From: Bacteroidota bacterium
Lineage (GTDB): Bacteria > Bacteroidota > Bacteroidia > AKYH767-A > 2013-40CM-41-45
Length of the DNA: 64,000 bases
Direction: 5' to 3'
Assembly (NCBI GenBank): GCA_016720935.1
Contig: JADKJP010000006.1
Coordinates: 248,001-312,000 of the forward strand
The position numbers and the translations under genes were made by a program. Positions 17,082-25,521 of this stretch are shown here, piece by piece; within the stretch, counting starts at the first letter, position 1, and the number at the start of each line of letters is the position of its first letter. The notes below the pieces were generated by a model. The model was not told the origin of the DNA. It saw nothing but the letters and a program-made list of their open reading frames with translations, and ran no database searches.

Positions 17082-19119
17082 TGCTTGCCACCAAGGTCAA
17101 AACAGTTTCAAGAGCGACAATCTCCCCGCGTTGATTGGTAACTTCAACATACCATTCTACTACGCCTTGAGGAATCTGACCTTCGCGATTTTCTTTTTTT
17201 GTTTTGCGCTGGCACGTCAGTTTTACCTGGATTGTATCACCTACATACACTGGTTGAGTGAAACGTAAGTTATCCAACCCATAATTCGCGAGCACCGGTC
17301 CTTTTTTAGGATCTACAAACAATCCTGCTGCAGCGGAGATGATGAAATATCCGTGTGCTACTCTTTTTTCAAAGACTGATCCTTCCAATGATGTTTCGTC
17401 GGTGTGCGCATAGAAGTAATCACCGCTGATACCGGCAAAATTGACAATATCCGCTTCGGTGACAGTACGTTTATGAGTAATCAACGTATCGCCAACATTT
17501 ATTTCTTCAAAATATTTACGGAATGGATGGATAACATCTTCCTTCGTTTCCGCTCCGGGCAAATATGTATTCAGAATTTTTGTAAGTGTAGTTGGTGATC
17601 CTTGCAATGCGGTACGCTGCATGTAATGATGTACACCACGAATTCCACCCATCTCTTCACCACCTCCTGCTCTTCCCGGACCACCATGAACCAGGTGGGC
17701 AAGGGGAGAACCATGACCGGTAGATTCCGCGGCACAGTCTTTATTGATAATGACCATTCTTCCATGTAAGGAAGCGGCACCAAGTACAATTTCTTTTGCA
17801 AAGGAATTGTCGGCAGTGAATACTGATCCAACGAGACTACCTTTTCCCATCTTGGCCAGTTCAGCGGCCTCATCAGCGTTTTTATAGCTCATCACTGTAT
17901 TCACAGGGCCGAAAGCTTCAATTGAATGTGGTTCTGTTTTATGTAAAGCATCTTTGCAATAAAGCAACACGGAAGACATAAATGCTCCACGTTCGCTGTC
18001 GGCTCCAACAACTTCCACCTTATCCAGATCGCCATAAACAACCTCACAGGAATTCATCAGTTTTCTGACGTTATCCTTTACATCCTTCACCTGGCTTTTA
18101 CTTGCCAGTGGCCCCATTCGAACGCCTTCTACTGCAGGGTCGCCGATAATGTTGCCTTTCAATCTTTCGCTCACAGCCTTTATAACAGCATCCGTAAGTG
18201 ATTCCGGAACTATCGTACGACGAATCGCGGTACATTTTTGTCCGGCTTTCACTGTCATTTCCCGGACTACTTCTTTAATAAATAATTTGAACTCTTCCGT
18301 ATCAGGAGTTGCATCCGGACCGAGAATTGAGCAATTCAGAGAGTCCGCTTCCATGTTGAAGCGAATGGAATTTTCCAGAATAACAGGACTGCTTTTCAGC
18401 ATTCTTCCTGTGTGAGCTGAACCTGTAAAGGTGACTACATCCTGACAAGTCAGGTGATCCAGCAAATTTCCGGTGGATCCGCAAATCAGTTGTAATGAGC
18501 CTTCAGGCAGAATGCCTGAATCGATGATATATTTTGTTGTGAGTTCGGTAAGATAGGATGTGGCGGAGGCTGGTTTTACAATAGCCGGAACTCCTGCAAG
18601 GAAGTTGACAGCAATCTTTTCCAACATTCCCCAAACCGGGAAATTGAATGCATTAATATGAACAGCGACTCCTTCCAGAGGAACACAGATATGATGTCCG
18701 ACAAACGTCCCGGTTTTGGATATTTTCTCCATGTTACCATCGACGTAAAAAGTTTCGTCTGGCAACTCCCGACGACCTTTGCTCGCGTATACAAACAGGT
18801 TACCGATACCTCCATCGATATCGATCCATGAGTCCGTTTTGGTGGCTCCTGTCGCAGCTGATAATGCGTACAATTCCTTTTTCTTTTCACCCAGGAACAA
18901 AGCCAGAGCCTTGATCATTCGCGCTCTTTCATGGAAAGTCATTTTCCTTAGTGCTCTTCCTCCTTTGGTTCTGCCATAATCGAGCATACCCTTAAAATCA
19001 AGCCCCTCGCTGCTGACATTGAAAATTTCAGCACCTGTGACGGCATGATATAAAGGAATTCCCTTGCCGGAACCTTCCTGCCAATGACCTTGGGAATACG
19101 ATTTTAATTTCGTGGACAT
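17074..19119 (-). CDS. paaZ: PaaZ, oxepin-CoA hydrolase / semialdehyde dehydrogenase
   Basis: A 681-residue bifunctional ring-opening enzyme of aerobic phenylacetate degradation. The N-terminal aldehyde dehydrogenase domain (about 1-520) shows the catalytic Cys in VKAGQKCTAIRR and the Glu in NMEADSLN, plus FTGSAHTGRM. The C-terminal MaoC hydratase domain (about 540-680) shows the SGDYFYAHTD catalytic Asp/His pair and VAHGYFIIS. Length matches E. coli PaaZ. A perfect promoter lies at 19269-19298, giving a leader of about 143 bases. Confidence 0.96.
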   Translation of the reverse strand: MSTKLKSYSQGHWQEGSGKGIPLYHAVTGAEIFNVSSEGLDFKGMLDYGRTKGGRALRKMTFHERARMIKALALFLGEKKKELYALSAATGATKTDSWIDIDGGIGNLFVYASKGRRELPDETFYVDGNMEKISKTGTFVGHHICVPLEGVAVHINAFNFPVWGMLEKIAVNFLAGVPAIVKPASATSYLTELTTKYIIDSGILPEGSLQLICGSTGNLLDHLTCQDVVTFTGSAHTGRMLKSSPVILENSIRFNMEADSLNCSILGPDATPDTEEFKLFIKEVVREMTVKAGQKCTAIRRTIVPESLTDAVIKAVSERLKGNIIGDPAVEGVRMGPLASKSQVKDVKDNVRKLMNSCEVVYGDLDKVEVVGADSERGAFMSSVLLYCKDALHKTEPHSIEAFGPVNTVMSYKNADEAAELAKMGKGSLVGSVFTADNSFAKEIVLGAASLHGRMVIINKDCAAESTGHGSPLAHLVHGGPGRAGGGEEMGGIRGVHHYMQRTALQGSPTTLTKILNTYLPGAETKEDVIHPFRKYFEEINVGDTLITHKRTVTEADIVNFAGISGDYFYAHTDETSLEGSVFEKRVAHGYFIISAAAGLFVDPKKGPVLANYGLDNLRFTQPVYVGDTIQVKLTCQRKTKKENREGQIPQGVVEWYVEVTNQRGEIVALETVLTLVASRV

Positions 19120-19262
19120 AATGCAATAAATATGATTTTCAGGACGTCAGCGACCATTCCGGCGGATTCAGATCAAAGATCTTCCGTCAGTTAGAAGTCA
19201 AAAGGGCTAATTTTAACCAATTTCAGCCTTTTGCTGCGTTCCCGAAATCATTAAGGAGAATG
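19120..19262 (-). promoter_or_regulatory. Long structured leader of paaZ (or a small RNA)
   Basis: Leftward transcript between the predicted start near 19262 and the paaZ ATG. Two hairpins can be drawn: AAAAGGCT with AGCCCTTTT (one bulged G) followed by a short U-run, and CGGA-AGATC with GATCT-TCCG around TTT. No known riboswitch was recognised, and signal recognition particle RNA was considered and rejected. Confidence 0.4.
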
Positions 19263-19268
19263 AGTATG

Positions 19269-19298
19269 CAAAGATAACCGATCCCGCTCTCAAGTCAA
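19269..19298 (-). promoter_or_regulatory. Promoter of paaZ
   Basis: Leftward TTG (19296-19298), a 19-base spacer and TATCTTTG (19269-19276), a full consensus match. It is divergent from the rpsF promoter 93 bases to the right. Confidence 0.8.
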
Positions 19299-19390
19299 GA
19301 AGTTATCAACATCTGTTGAAAATATATATGAGTATTTTAGCCGCCGACACCCCTGAACGGCCTTCTGTTGAAGATATTCTTGATTCTTTC

Positions 19391-19420
19391 TTGGATATCA
19401 AGGCCTTTTAATTATCTTTG
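19391..19420 (+). promoter_or_regulatory. Promoter of rpsF-rpsR-rplI
   Basis: TTG (19391-19393), a 19-base spacer and TATCTTTG (19413-19420), a full consensus match, about 40 bases before the S6 start. Confidence 0.85.
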
Positions 19421-19460
19421 CAGCCCATAAAAAAATCTCCGTAAAACCTAAAAATCAAAC

Positions 19461-19820
19461 ATGTCAAATCAGTATGAGACAGTTTTCATCATGACACCTG
19501 TTCTTTCGGAGGAACAGATGATGGACACAGTCAACAAATTCAAGAAAATCCTCACCGACAACGGTTCCGAAATTGTTCATGAGAACAACTGGGGATTGCG
19601 CAAACTGGCTTACCCGATCCAAAAGAAAAACACCGGGTTTTATTACCTCCTCGAGTTCAAGGCACCGGGAGAGCTTATTGGTAAGCTCGAAACGGAGTAC
19701 AAGCGCGATGAGCGTGTAATGCGCTTCCTCACTGTGAAACTGGACAAGCACGCTGTCACTTACAATGAAAAGAAGCGCAAGAACGCCGCGCTGAAGAAAG
19801 AAGAAGAAAAAGCCTCTTAA
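19461..19820 (+). CDS. rpsF: 30S ribosomal protein S6
   Basis: A 119-residue small-subunit protein that pairs with S18 on 16S rRNA. It has the S6 opening [16 protein letters not shown] and the typical [20 protein letters not shown] and [16 protein letters not shown] segments, with a charged Lys/Glu tail. First gene of a three-gene ribosomal operon, 12 bases ahead of rpsR; the single-stranded-binding gene often found between them elsewhere is absent. Confidence 0.97.
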   Translation: MSNQYETVFIMTPVLSEEQMMDTVNKFKKILTDNGSEIVHENNWGLRKLAYPIQKKNTGFYYLLEFKAPGELIGKLETEYKRDERVMRFLTVKLDKHAVTYNEKKRKNAALKKEEEKAS

Positions 19821-19832
19821 ACCCTGAACACG

Positions 19833-20102
19833 ATGGCATCACAATCTAACGAAGTACGGTACCTCAACCCACCAACGGTTGACACCAGCAAAAAGAAATA
19901 CTGCCGTTTCAAAAAGAACGGAATCAAGTATATCGACTACAAAGACGCGAACTTCTTATTGAAGCTTGTTAATGAGCAAGGGAAAATTCTTCCTCGTCGT
20001 CTTACCGGCACCTCGCTGAAATATCAGCGTCACGTCGGACAGGCAATTAAAAGGGCACGCCACCTGGCATTGATGCCTTATGTATCTGATCTTTTAAAAT
20101 AA
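19833..20102 (+). CDS. rpsR: 30S ribosomal protein S18
   Basis: An 89-residue protein with the S18 signature: [20 protein letters not shown], then the [23 protein letters not shown]-binding helix and HLALMPYV. Only one Cys remains, so it is a zinc-free type. It lies between rpsF and rplI with 12-base gaps. Confidence 0.97.
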   Translation: MASQSNEVRYLNPPTVDTSKKKYCRFKKNGIKYIDYKDANFLLKLVNEQGKILPRRLTGTSLKYQRHVGQAIKRARHLALMPYVSDLLK

Positions 20103-20114
20103 GGAGGCTGAGCA

Positions 20115-20561
20115 ATGGAAGTTATCTTAAAACAAGACATGGACAATCTGGGCTATGCTGACGAGATCGTAAAGGTCCGCCCGGGTTATGCACGCAACTA
20201 CCTTATTCCGCGTAGCCTTGCTATTATCGCTAACGAAGAGAACCGCAAGGTCCTTGCTGAAACCCAGAAACAACGTGCTCACAAAGCACAGAAAATTAAG
20301 GGTGATGCTGAATCTGTAGCTAAACAACTTGAAGCAATCACTCTTAAGATTGGTGCTAAAGTAGGTGAAAGCGGAAAGATCTATGGTTCTGTGACTGCTT
20401 TACAGCTTGCTGACGCTTTGTCTAAGCACGGTGTAAATGTTGATCGTAAAAAGATCCACCTCGATACCGAACACATTAAATCTCTCGGTACTTATACTGC
20501 AGTTGTTAACCTTCACAAAGACGTGAAAGCGAAAGTAAATTTCGAAGTTATCGCTGAGTAA
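20115..20561 (+). CDS. rplI: 50S ribosomal protein L9
   Basis: A 148-residue two-domain protein linked by a long helix. The N-terminal domain MEVILKQDMDNLGYADEIVK with RPGYARNYLIPRSLA is diagnostic; the C-terminal domain has the GKIYGSVTALQLADAL segment. Last gene of the operon; a strong terminator follows after 20 bases. Confidence 0.97.
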   Translation: MEVILKQDMDNLGYADEIVKVRPGYARNYLIPRSLAIIANEENRKVLAETQKQRAHKAQKIKGDAESVAKQLEAITLKIGAKVGESGKIYGSVTALQLADALSKHGVNVDRKKIHLDTEHIKSLGTYTAVVNLHKDVKAKVNFEVIAE

Positions 20562-20581
20562 TAAAGCTATCAATTAAAAAG

Positions 20582-20614
20582 AAAAGACGTCTGTTTTGCA
20601 GACGTCTTTTTTTT
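20582..20614. terminator. Bidirectional terminator, rplI / ABC permease
   Basis: An A-run, stem AGACGTCTG with CAGACGTCT around TTTTG, then eight T's. It serves the rightward ribosomal operon and the convergent leftward gene ending at 20656. Confidence 0.92.
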
Positions 20615-20655
20615 GTGCTTTATTTTTTTCAGTTTTTACTGTTCCAGAAAAAGTA

Positions 20656-21888
20656 TCACTCGTATCTCAAGGCCTCAATCGGATCCAGACGGGCCGCTTT
20701 GGAAGCAGGATAATAGCCCGAAAGAATTCCCACGACAAAACAGATCACCAGTCCGGTCGTAATCCAGAGCCAGGGAACAATAAAACCGGAATCGAGAAGT
20801 GATGACATCAGATTGCCAATAAGGATTCCAAGGATAACACCCAGAATACCTCCCATCTGACAAATCAAAATAGCTTCGAAAAGAAATTGTCTGCGAATGG
20901 CGGATGGAGTAGCGCCAATTGCCTTACGGATCCCAATCTCCCGCGTACGCTCAGTCACGCTGACAAGCATAATATTCATCAGCCCTATCGCGGCACCCAG
21001 AAGTGTAATGGCACCTACAATGAAGGCAATGTATTTCATAAAGACCAGCTGTGAAATAAAGAGGTTCGCAAGGCTGTCACTTTGTGTAATCTCAAATGAA
21101 TTGTCTTCTCCGATTGGTACGCCTCGTATGATCCGGAATAAACCGGTCGCTTCACTCACCGCCGGTTCCATCATCCCAATATCTTTTACACTCACATTGA
21201 TCGCGAAGGACATGTCGGGCCGGTTGAAGTTTTGTTTGACATTAAACAAAGGCAGGATACACACATTGTCGCCTCCAAATCCCATGGAAGAACCTTTCTC
21301 TTTCAATGTGCCAATGACACGGTATTTATTTACACCAACAGAAATAATTTTATCAATCGGGTCCTGATCAGGAAATAATTTATCCATTATTTCTTTTCCA
21401 ATAACCACCACGTTGGCTCCGAATTGTATTTCCTGCGGAGAAAAATTTCTTCCACGATCAACGGTGTACCCTGTTGTGACAAGGTAATTTTCATTTCCAC
21501 CCATGACAAGTACATTCGGGTTGGTCTTTTTGTCGTTGAATTTGATAGTGGAAATCCTTGAAGCTACAGTAGAAATAGAGACTGTTGCCGGGAAATGGTA
21601 TTCGTCAGCGAAACGAATGGCCTGATGGTAATCAATCGGTTTAAACCGTTTCGGTCGCTTTCCTTTATTGCCTACTCGAATGTGCATCCCACGGTTTTGA
21701 ATCGTAAAGGAGTTTGCACCCATACTCGAAAAATTATCACTGATAGATCCCATGATGGCATCAACCGCGGTGAGCATACCCACCAGAGCCATGATACCAA
21801 TCGCGATAATCAGCGCGGTGAGTATTGTTCTCAGCAACTGACTGCGAATACTTCCGAATGCTACTTTTATATTTTCGCGGATATCCAT
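20656..21888 (-). CDS. ABC transporter permease, MacB/FtsX type
   Basis: A 410-residue inner-membrane protein. One N-terminal helix ([20 protein letters not shown]) is followed by a large periplasmic MacB_PCD domain (about 45-270) and three C-terminal helices of the FtsX domain, with the coupling motif [20 protein letters not shown] and the final [16 protein letters not shown]. It probably works in mechanotransmission or lipoprotein/lipid export. No ATPase gene is adjacent, which is common for Bacteroidota permeases of this kind. The 348-base gap to the right (21889-22236) holds no gene, only the next gene's -7 box. Confidence 0.9.
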   Translation of the reverse strand: MDIRENIKVAFGSIRSQLLRTILTALIIAIGIMALVGMLTAVDAIMGSISDNFSSMGANSFTIQNRGMHIRVGNKGKRPKRFKPIDYHQAIRFADEYHFPATVSISTVASRISTIKFNDKKTNPNVLVMGGNENYLVTTGYTVDRGRNFSPQEIQFGANVVVIGKEIMDKLFPDQDPIDKIISVGVNKYRVIGTLKEKGSSMGFGGDNVCILPLFNVKQNFNRPDMSFAINVSVKDIGMMEPAVSEATGLFRIIRGVPIGEDNSFEITQSDSLANLFISQLVFMKYIAFIVGAITLLGAAIGLMNIMLVSVTERTREIGIRKAIGATPSAIRRQFLFEAILICQMGGILGVILGILIGNLMSSLLDSGFIVPWLWITTGLVICFVVGILSGYYPASKAARLDPIEALRYE

Positions 21889-22185
21889 TTCGAATGGGTG
21901 TGAAAGTACGAAATTGAATTCCAGTGTTGAAAATAAGATGCCGTTAAACTGTGTTAAGTTTAAAATTAATCAACGTACATTCCGTTTGAACCAGAACAAC
22001 CTTCTTCAGGTAATGAAGATTCACTTACATTTCCCTTGAAACCCGGCTGCGATCCCGGTTATTGAATGGTGCATTGTGTAAAGGGAAAAGAAGAAAATGT
22101 GTCGAAATTGGACTAAATTAGCTGAAAATCAACGATTCCTGTAAGAATTCTCTTTTTAAAGCAAACTTTGATTCTTAAAATCTCG

Positions 22186-22193
22186 TATCTTTG
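22186..22193 (+). promoter_or_regulatory. -7 box upstream of the Cys-rich exported protein
   Basis: TATCTTTG, 43 bases before the start at 22237. The nearest upstream TTG (22168-22170) has a spacer of only 15 bases, so the -33 box is weak. Confidence 0.5.
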
Positions 22194-22236
22194 CCAATAA
22201 TCTTGAAATTAATCCTAAAAAAATAAATCCATTCTC

Positions 22237-22545
22237 ATGAAAAAATTCCTCGCTATCCTTTCGTTGGTATGTTTCGTGGCTTTTGCAAGTCATGCACAAA
22301 CTCCACAACCTACTGCACCTGCAGCGAAAAAAGAAGTTTCTGTTGCTAAGTCGGATGAAAGTACTGCAACTCCTGCATGCTGTTCCAAAGCAAACAAAGC
22401 TTGTTGCAAAAATAATTCAGCAGCAAAAAATTGCACACCTGAACAAAAAGCAGATTGTGCTAAAGCCGGAGCTGAAGCGAAAGTAGAAAAAGCACAAGTG
22501 AAATCTCAGCCTGCTAAAGTTCAGTCGGCACCGGATTCAAAATAA
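22237..22545 (+). CDS. Small Cys/Ala/Lys-rich exported protein
   Basis: A 102-residue protein with a signal peptide (KKFLAILSLVCFVAFASHAQ) and a low-complexity mature part rich in Ala, Lys and Gln. Its centre has paired cysteines: ACCSKANKACCKNN, then NCTPEQKADCAKAG. Such spacing suits metal binding or disulfides in the periplasm. It has its own promoter box and terminator. No named family recognised. The composition recalls, more weakly, the Cys-rich tail of the pyrophosphatase at 58589-61294. Confidence 0.8.
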   Translation: MKKFLAILSLVCFVAFASHAQTPQPTAPAAKKEVSVAKSDESTATPACCSKANKACCKNNSAAKNCTPEQKADCAKAGAEAKVEKAQVKSQPAKVQSAPDSK

Positions 22546-22560
22546 TATTGATAAGCTTTC

Positions 22561-22594
22561 AAAAAAAACGCCTCATGTTGAGGCGTTTTTTTTT
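22561..22594. terminator. Bidirectional terminator
   Basis: An A-run, stem ACGCCTCA with TGAGGCGT around TGT, then nine T's, between the rightward Cys-rich gene and the leftward HAD gene. Confidence 0.92.
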
Positions 22595-22629
22595 GGTTTT
22601 ATTTTTTTAAAATGACATAAAAGACAAAG

Positions 22630-23325
22630 TCAAAACAGACGTGTCAATTCATCCAGTGATTTTATTTCGAAGGTGACGCTGTCGGTGTGAGGAATTTCAA
22701 AGGGATTAAAATAAACAGTGTCCCATCCCGCATTTCGTGCCCCTGCAATATCGACATCCAGCCCGTCACCAATCATCACACACTCATCCGCGCTCGCCCC
22801 GGCTTTTTGCATTGAATAATTGAAGATGTTGATGTCTGGTTTTTTGTATCCGGTGTGTTCACTGATAATTATTTCTGCAAAATATTTTTCCAGATCAGAG
22901 GCCTGCAATTTGATTTCCTGTGCTTCTACAAATCCATTCGTAATAATGTGCAAAGTGTATTTCGAGCAGAGATAGCTCAGTGTTTCGTGTGCATGTGGAA
23001 ACAAATGGGTTTTGCGCGGACTGATGCGCAGGTACTCATCCGGTAGTTCATTTGGCGCGGTTTCCGCATCAAGACCCATATCCCAGAACGTAAGTTGAAA
23101 TCGCTTGTCTCGCAGGGTGGCCTTGTCAATTTTCCCAAGTCTGTATTCATCCCACATCATCGCGTTCCGCTCTTTGTATTTTTCTAAAAAGATTTCCAGC
23201 GAACTTACTCCAAGTTTTTGCAAACTATATTTATGGTAAAGTTCTGTCAACGCTTCTGTTGAATTTCTTTCGAAATCCCAAAGCGTGTTGTCGAGATCAA
23301 AAAAAAGATGTTTGTACTTACTCAT
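22630..23325 (-). CDS. HAD-family hydrolase, YjjG-like nucleotidase
   Basis: A 231-residue haloacid dehalogenase-like phosphatase. Motif I is FFDLDNTLWDF (nucleophile Asp), motif II is the Thr/Asn of IITNGF, motif III the Lys of GYKKPD and motif IV MIGDGLDVDIAGARNAG. The cap is helical, as in YjjG pyrimidine nucleotidases, which remove non-canonical nucleotides. Its start overlaps the end of the upstream membrane-protein gene by 4 bases, so they are translationally coupled. Confidence 0.88.
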   Translation of the reverse strand: MSKYKHLFFDLDNTLWDFERNSTEALTELYHKYSLQKLGVSSLEIFLEKYKERNAMMWDEYRLGKIDKATLRDKRFQLTFWDMGLDAETAPNELPDEYLRISPRKTHLFPHAHETLSYLCSKYTLHIITNGFVEAQEIKLQASDLEKYFAEIIISEHTGYKKPDINIFNYSMQKAGASADECVMIGDGLDVDIAGARNAGWDTVYFNPFEIPHTDSVTFEIKSLDELTRLF

Positions 23326-23888
23326 TTGATGATTTCATTGATCGAACGGACGTGCAACAGCTCAAACATCGTTGTCATTAACAGGGACCAGGAAGTGATT
23401 GAGATGAACATATAGAAAATAATTTTCCTGTTGTTCTTTTCAAGACGTGTCATGAAAAAAGTACCAAGTGGAATTGAAAACAGTATGGGCGTCAGTGCAG
23501 CAAGTCCGATAAGACCGTAATTCCGCCAAAGCTTTACCATTCTTCTGTTACGTGGAGTAAATATTTTTCGTGCGGGCAGTGATTTTTCAACGTATTGGTA
23601 ATGGATTTCGATTTTTTCATCAGTGTCGGCCACCGGTGGTGAAAATAATTCATCCCGTCTTTGTTTCCTTTTGAAAAAAAACAAACGTACCCGATCCCAC
23701 AATTCTATCAGCCATTCACTGAAATGCATAAAAATGATCACGCCAATCATTCCACCCAGGATGGAATACATATTCGTTTCAAACCAGGTGAAATCGTACT
23801 TCTCATTGAAATATACCATGGGAGGTCCTACCGCGAACTTTACGCTGCTGATGAGGATAAGGGAAAGTATTTTTAGGAATTCCTCCAC
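23322..23888 (-). CDS. Membrane protein of unknown function
   Basis: A 188-residue protein with about four hydrophobic helices: residues 5-25 with the conserved-looking VKFAVGPP, 40-58 (YSILGGMIGVIIFMHFSEWL), 125-145 and 155-178. Between helices 2 and 3 lies a basic cytoplasmic loop (FFFKRKQRRDE). The start is a GTG at 23888; no better ATG is near. It overlaps the HAD gene by 4 bases. It resembles small-exporter-like or DedA-neighbour proteins only vaguely; no family is claimed. Confidence 0.7.
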   Translation of the reverse strand: MEEFLKILSLILISSVKFAVGPPMVYFNEKYDFTWFETNMYSILGGMIGVIIFMHFSEWLIELWDRVRLFFFKRKQRRDELFSPPVADTDEKIEIHYQYVEKSLPARKIFTPRNRRMVKLWRNYGLIGLAALTPILFSIPLGTFFMTRLEKNNRKIIFYMFISITSWSLLMTTMFELLHVRSINEIIK

Positions 23889-23940
23889 GAAAGATTCTGG
23901 AACAACAAGGGTTTATAATCAGAGGATAACACCTGCAGTG

Positions 23941-24588
23941 TTACATCTTGTCCCCATAGGCAAGGTCTCCTGCATCACCCAGTCCGGGAACAATGTAGGA
24001 TTGAGATGTCAATTCCTCGTCGATGGCAGAACACCAGATCGTCACATTTTCCGACATGTGTGCTTTTACATATTCTACACCTTGAGTACTGGCAAGAACA
24101 CTTACAATGTGTGTATGTTTCGGAGCGCCTCTTTCCATGAGCGATTTGTATGTAGCAACCATGCTGGATCCTGTTGCAAGCATGGGATCCGAAAGAATGA
24201 GGATACGATTTTCAAGAGAAGGACTTCCGACATATTCCAGTTTGATTTCAAAGGAACCATCCTTGTGATGTTTGCGGTAGGCGCTGATGAAGGCACTATC
24301 TCCATGATCAAAATAATTCAGCAATCCTTCGTGTAAGGGCAATCCCGCACGTAGAATTGTTCCGATTACAGGCTGTTCGCTCAAGACAGGAACATTGGCA
24401 ATCCCTAGTGGTGTGGTCACTTCCTTCTCGGTGTAAGGAAATGTCTTGCTGATTTCATACGCGAAAATTTCACCCAGACGAGATAAATTTCTCCTGAAAC
24501 GCATACGGTCTTGTTGAATACTCGAATCCCGTAATTCGGAAATAAACTGATTAACGATGGAATTGTTCAGACTGAGATTATGTACCAT
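23941..24588 (-). CDS. upp: Uracil phosphoribosyltransferase
   Basis: A 215-residue salvage enzyme making UMP from uracil and PRPP. It has the PRPP loop ILILSDPMLATGSSMV and the uracil-binding C-terminus YIVPGLGDAGDLAYGDK, plus TILRAGLPLHEGLL. It is the third gene of a leftward operon, 12 bases after the acyltransferase gene; the function does not explain that pairing. Confidence 0.96.
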   Translation of the reverse strand: MVHNLSLNNSIVNQFISELRDSSIQQDRMRFRRNLSRLGEIFAYEISKTFPYTEKEVTTPLGIANVPVLSEQPVIGTILRAGLPLHEGLLNYFDHGDSAFISAYRKHHKDGSFEIKLEYVGSPSLENRILILSDPMLATGSSMVATYKSLMERGAPKHTHIVSVLASTQGVEYVKAHMSENVTIWCSAIDEELTSQSYIVPGLGDAGDLAYGDKM

Positions 24589-24600
24589 ACCGGTGAAACA

Positions 24601-25521
24601 TTAATTTTTTAACCAGCGAATGAATGCCGGCAAAGTGTTTTTTCTGATTTGTAAATATACAACTTCCTGCGATCCGAAACTCTTATAGAATCGGGCCAGG
24701 CTGGGATTCATTGAACCTTCGAAATCGAGAATTTTATTTTCAGTGCAATGTTGCTCCACGAAATGGTTGATCAGGGCACTCATGGCTCCGTTTTCTCTTG
24801 CTTCAGGACTAACTGCGGAAAACAGAAATATATAACCGACATGAGTCTGCAAAAACGCAGCACCTGCAATTAGTTTACCATCAGGGGATTGTGCACCGAA
24901 GAGTTCAATGCTGTTGCGTTTAGCGCATTCCTCTGTGAGCTGAACAAGTATTTTATATTCGTCTTCGCCCAGGTTTTTTATCTCCCGGCCTCTATTATTT
25001 CTGAACAGATCAATGATTTCACTGATCCCCTTGAGATGGCTGATTTTGATACCGGCCTTTTGCGCCTTCTTCAGATTCCGTCTAAGGTTTTCGGAATATC
25101 CGGAAATAAGTTTTTCCCTGTCAGCTGATAAATCCAGGTGATGTGTGATTTTCTTTTGAACTTCGAGACCTTTTACTTTCCGCTCACAAGAATTATCTGT
25201 GTTCAATTGGATTTCAACGAGCCTGTATAGTGAAGGTATCTTTTGAATAAACTCCTGAATCGAGTTTTCGGTTATTTTATTTTTGGAGAATAATCCAAGT
25301 TGTTGAGTAAATGGCGGCTGAAATAAATAAGCAATGCCAAATTTTTTTCTTTGTGTAAGTGGGAATACAGCCGAATAATCATCTTCCACAAGAGCAGCCC
25401 AACCCGGAGAAACAATATCAAGAAACCATGAATATGCATAGGTCATTCCGTTCCCGCATTCCTTAATACAGGAATCCCATTTCTGTTTATCGATTGCCTG
25501 ATGCTGAAGAAAAATAATCAT
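24601..25521 (-). CDS. FemAB/GNAT-like acyltransferase
   Basis: A 306-residue protein with an N-terminal substrate domain and a C-terminal GNAT-like half (about 150-290): SGYSENLRRNLKKAQKAGIK is the hallmark helix of FemAB-like acetyltransferases, then AGAAFLQTHVGYIFLFSAVS and LDFEGSMNPSLARFYKSFG. It probably transfers an acyl or aminoacyl group to a cell-envelope molecule. It overlaps the polysaccharide-deacetylase gene by 4 bases, supporting a role on a surface glycan. Confidence 0.8.
   Translation of the reverse strand: MIIFLQHQAIDKQKWDSCIKECGNGMTYAYSWFLDIVSPGWAALVEDDYSAVFPLTQRKKFGIAYLFQPPFTQQLGLFSKNKITENSIQEFIQKIPSLYRLVEIQLNTDNSCERKVKGLEVQKKITHHLDLSADREKLISGYSENLRRNLKKAQKAGIKISHLKGISEIIDLFRNNRGREIKNLGEDEYKILVQLTEECAKRNSIELFGAQSPDGKLIAGAAFLQTHVGYIFLFSAVSPEARENGAMSALINHFVEQHCTENKILDFEGSMNPSLARFYKSFGSQEVVYLQIRKNTLPAFIRWLKN

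Noticed and set aside
19195..19255. Signal recognition particle RNA or 6S RNA in the paaZ-rpsF gap.
   Set aside because: The conserved GGAAGNAGC-type SRP loop is not present and no 6S-like bubble could be drawn; only a GCAGC piece is shared.
19358..19407. Hairpin GGCCTT...AAGGCC with inner GATAT/ATATC, considered as an S6:S18 autoregulatory leader of rpsF.
   Set aside because: It overlaps the TTG -33 box (19391-19393) and lies upstream of the -7 box, so it is not in the transcript; the CCG loop of that motif is also missing.
23623..24336. 237-residue rightward open frame over the membrane-protein gene and upp.
   Set aside because: Antisense shadow of two better-supported leftward genes, including certain upp.
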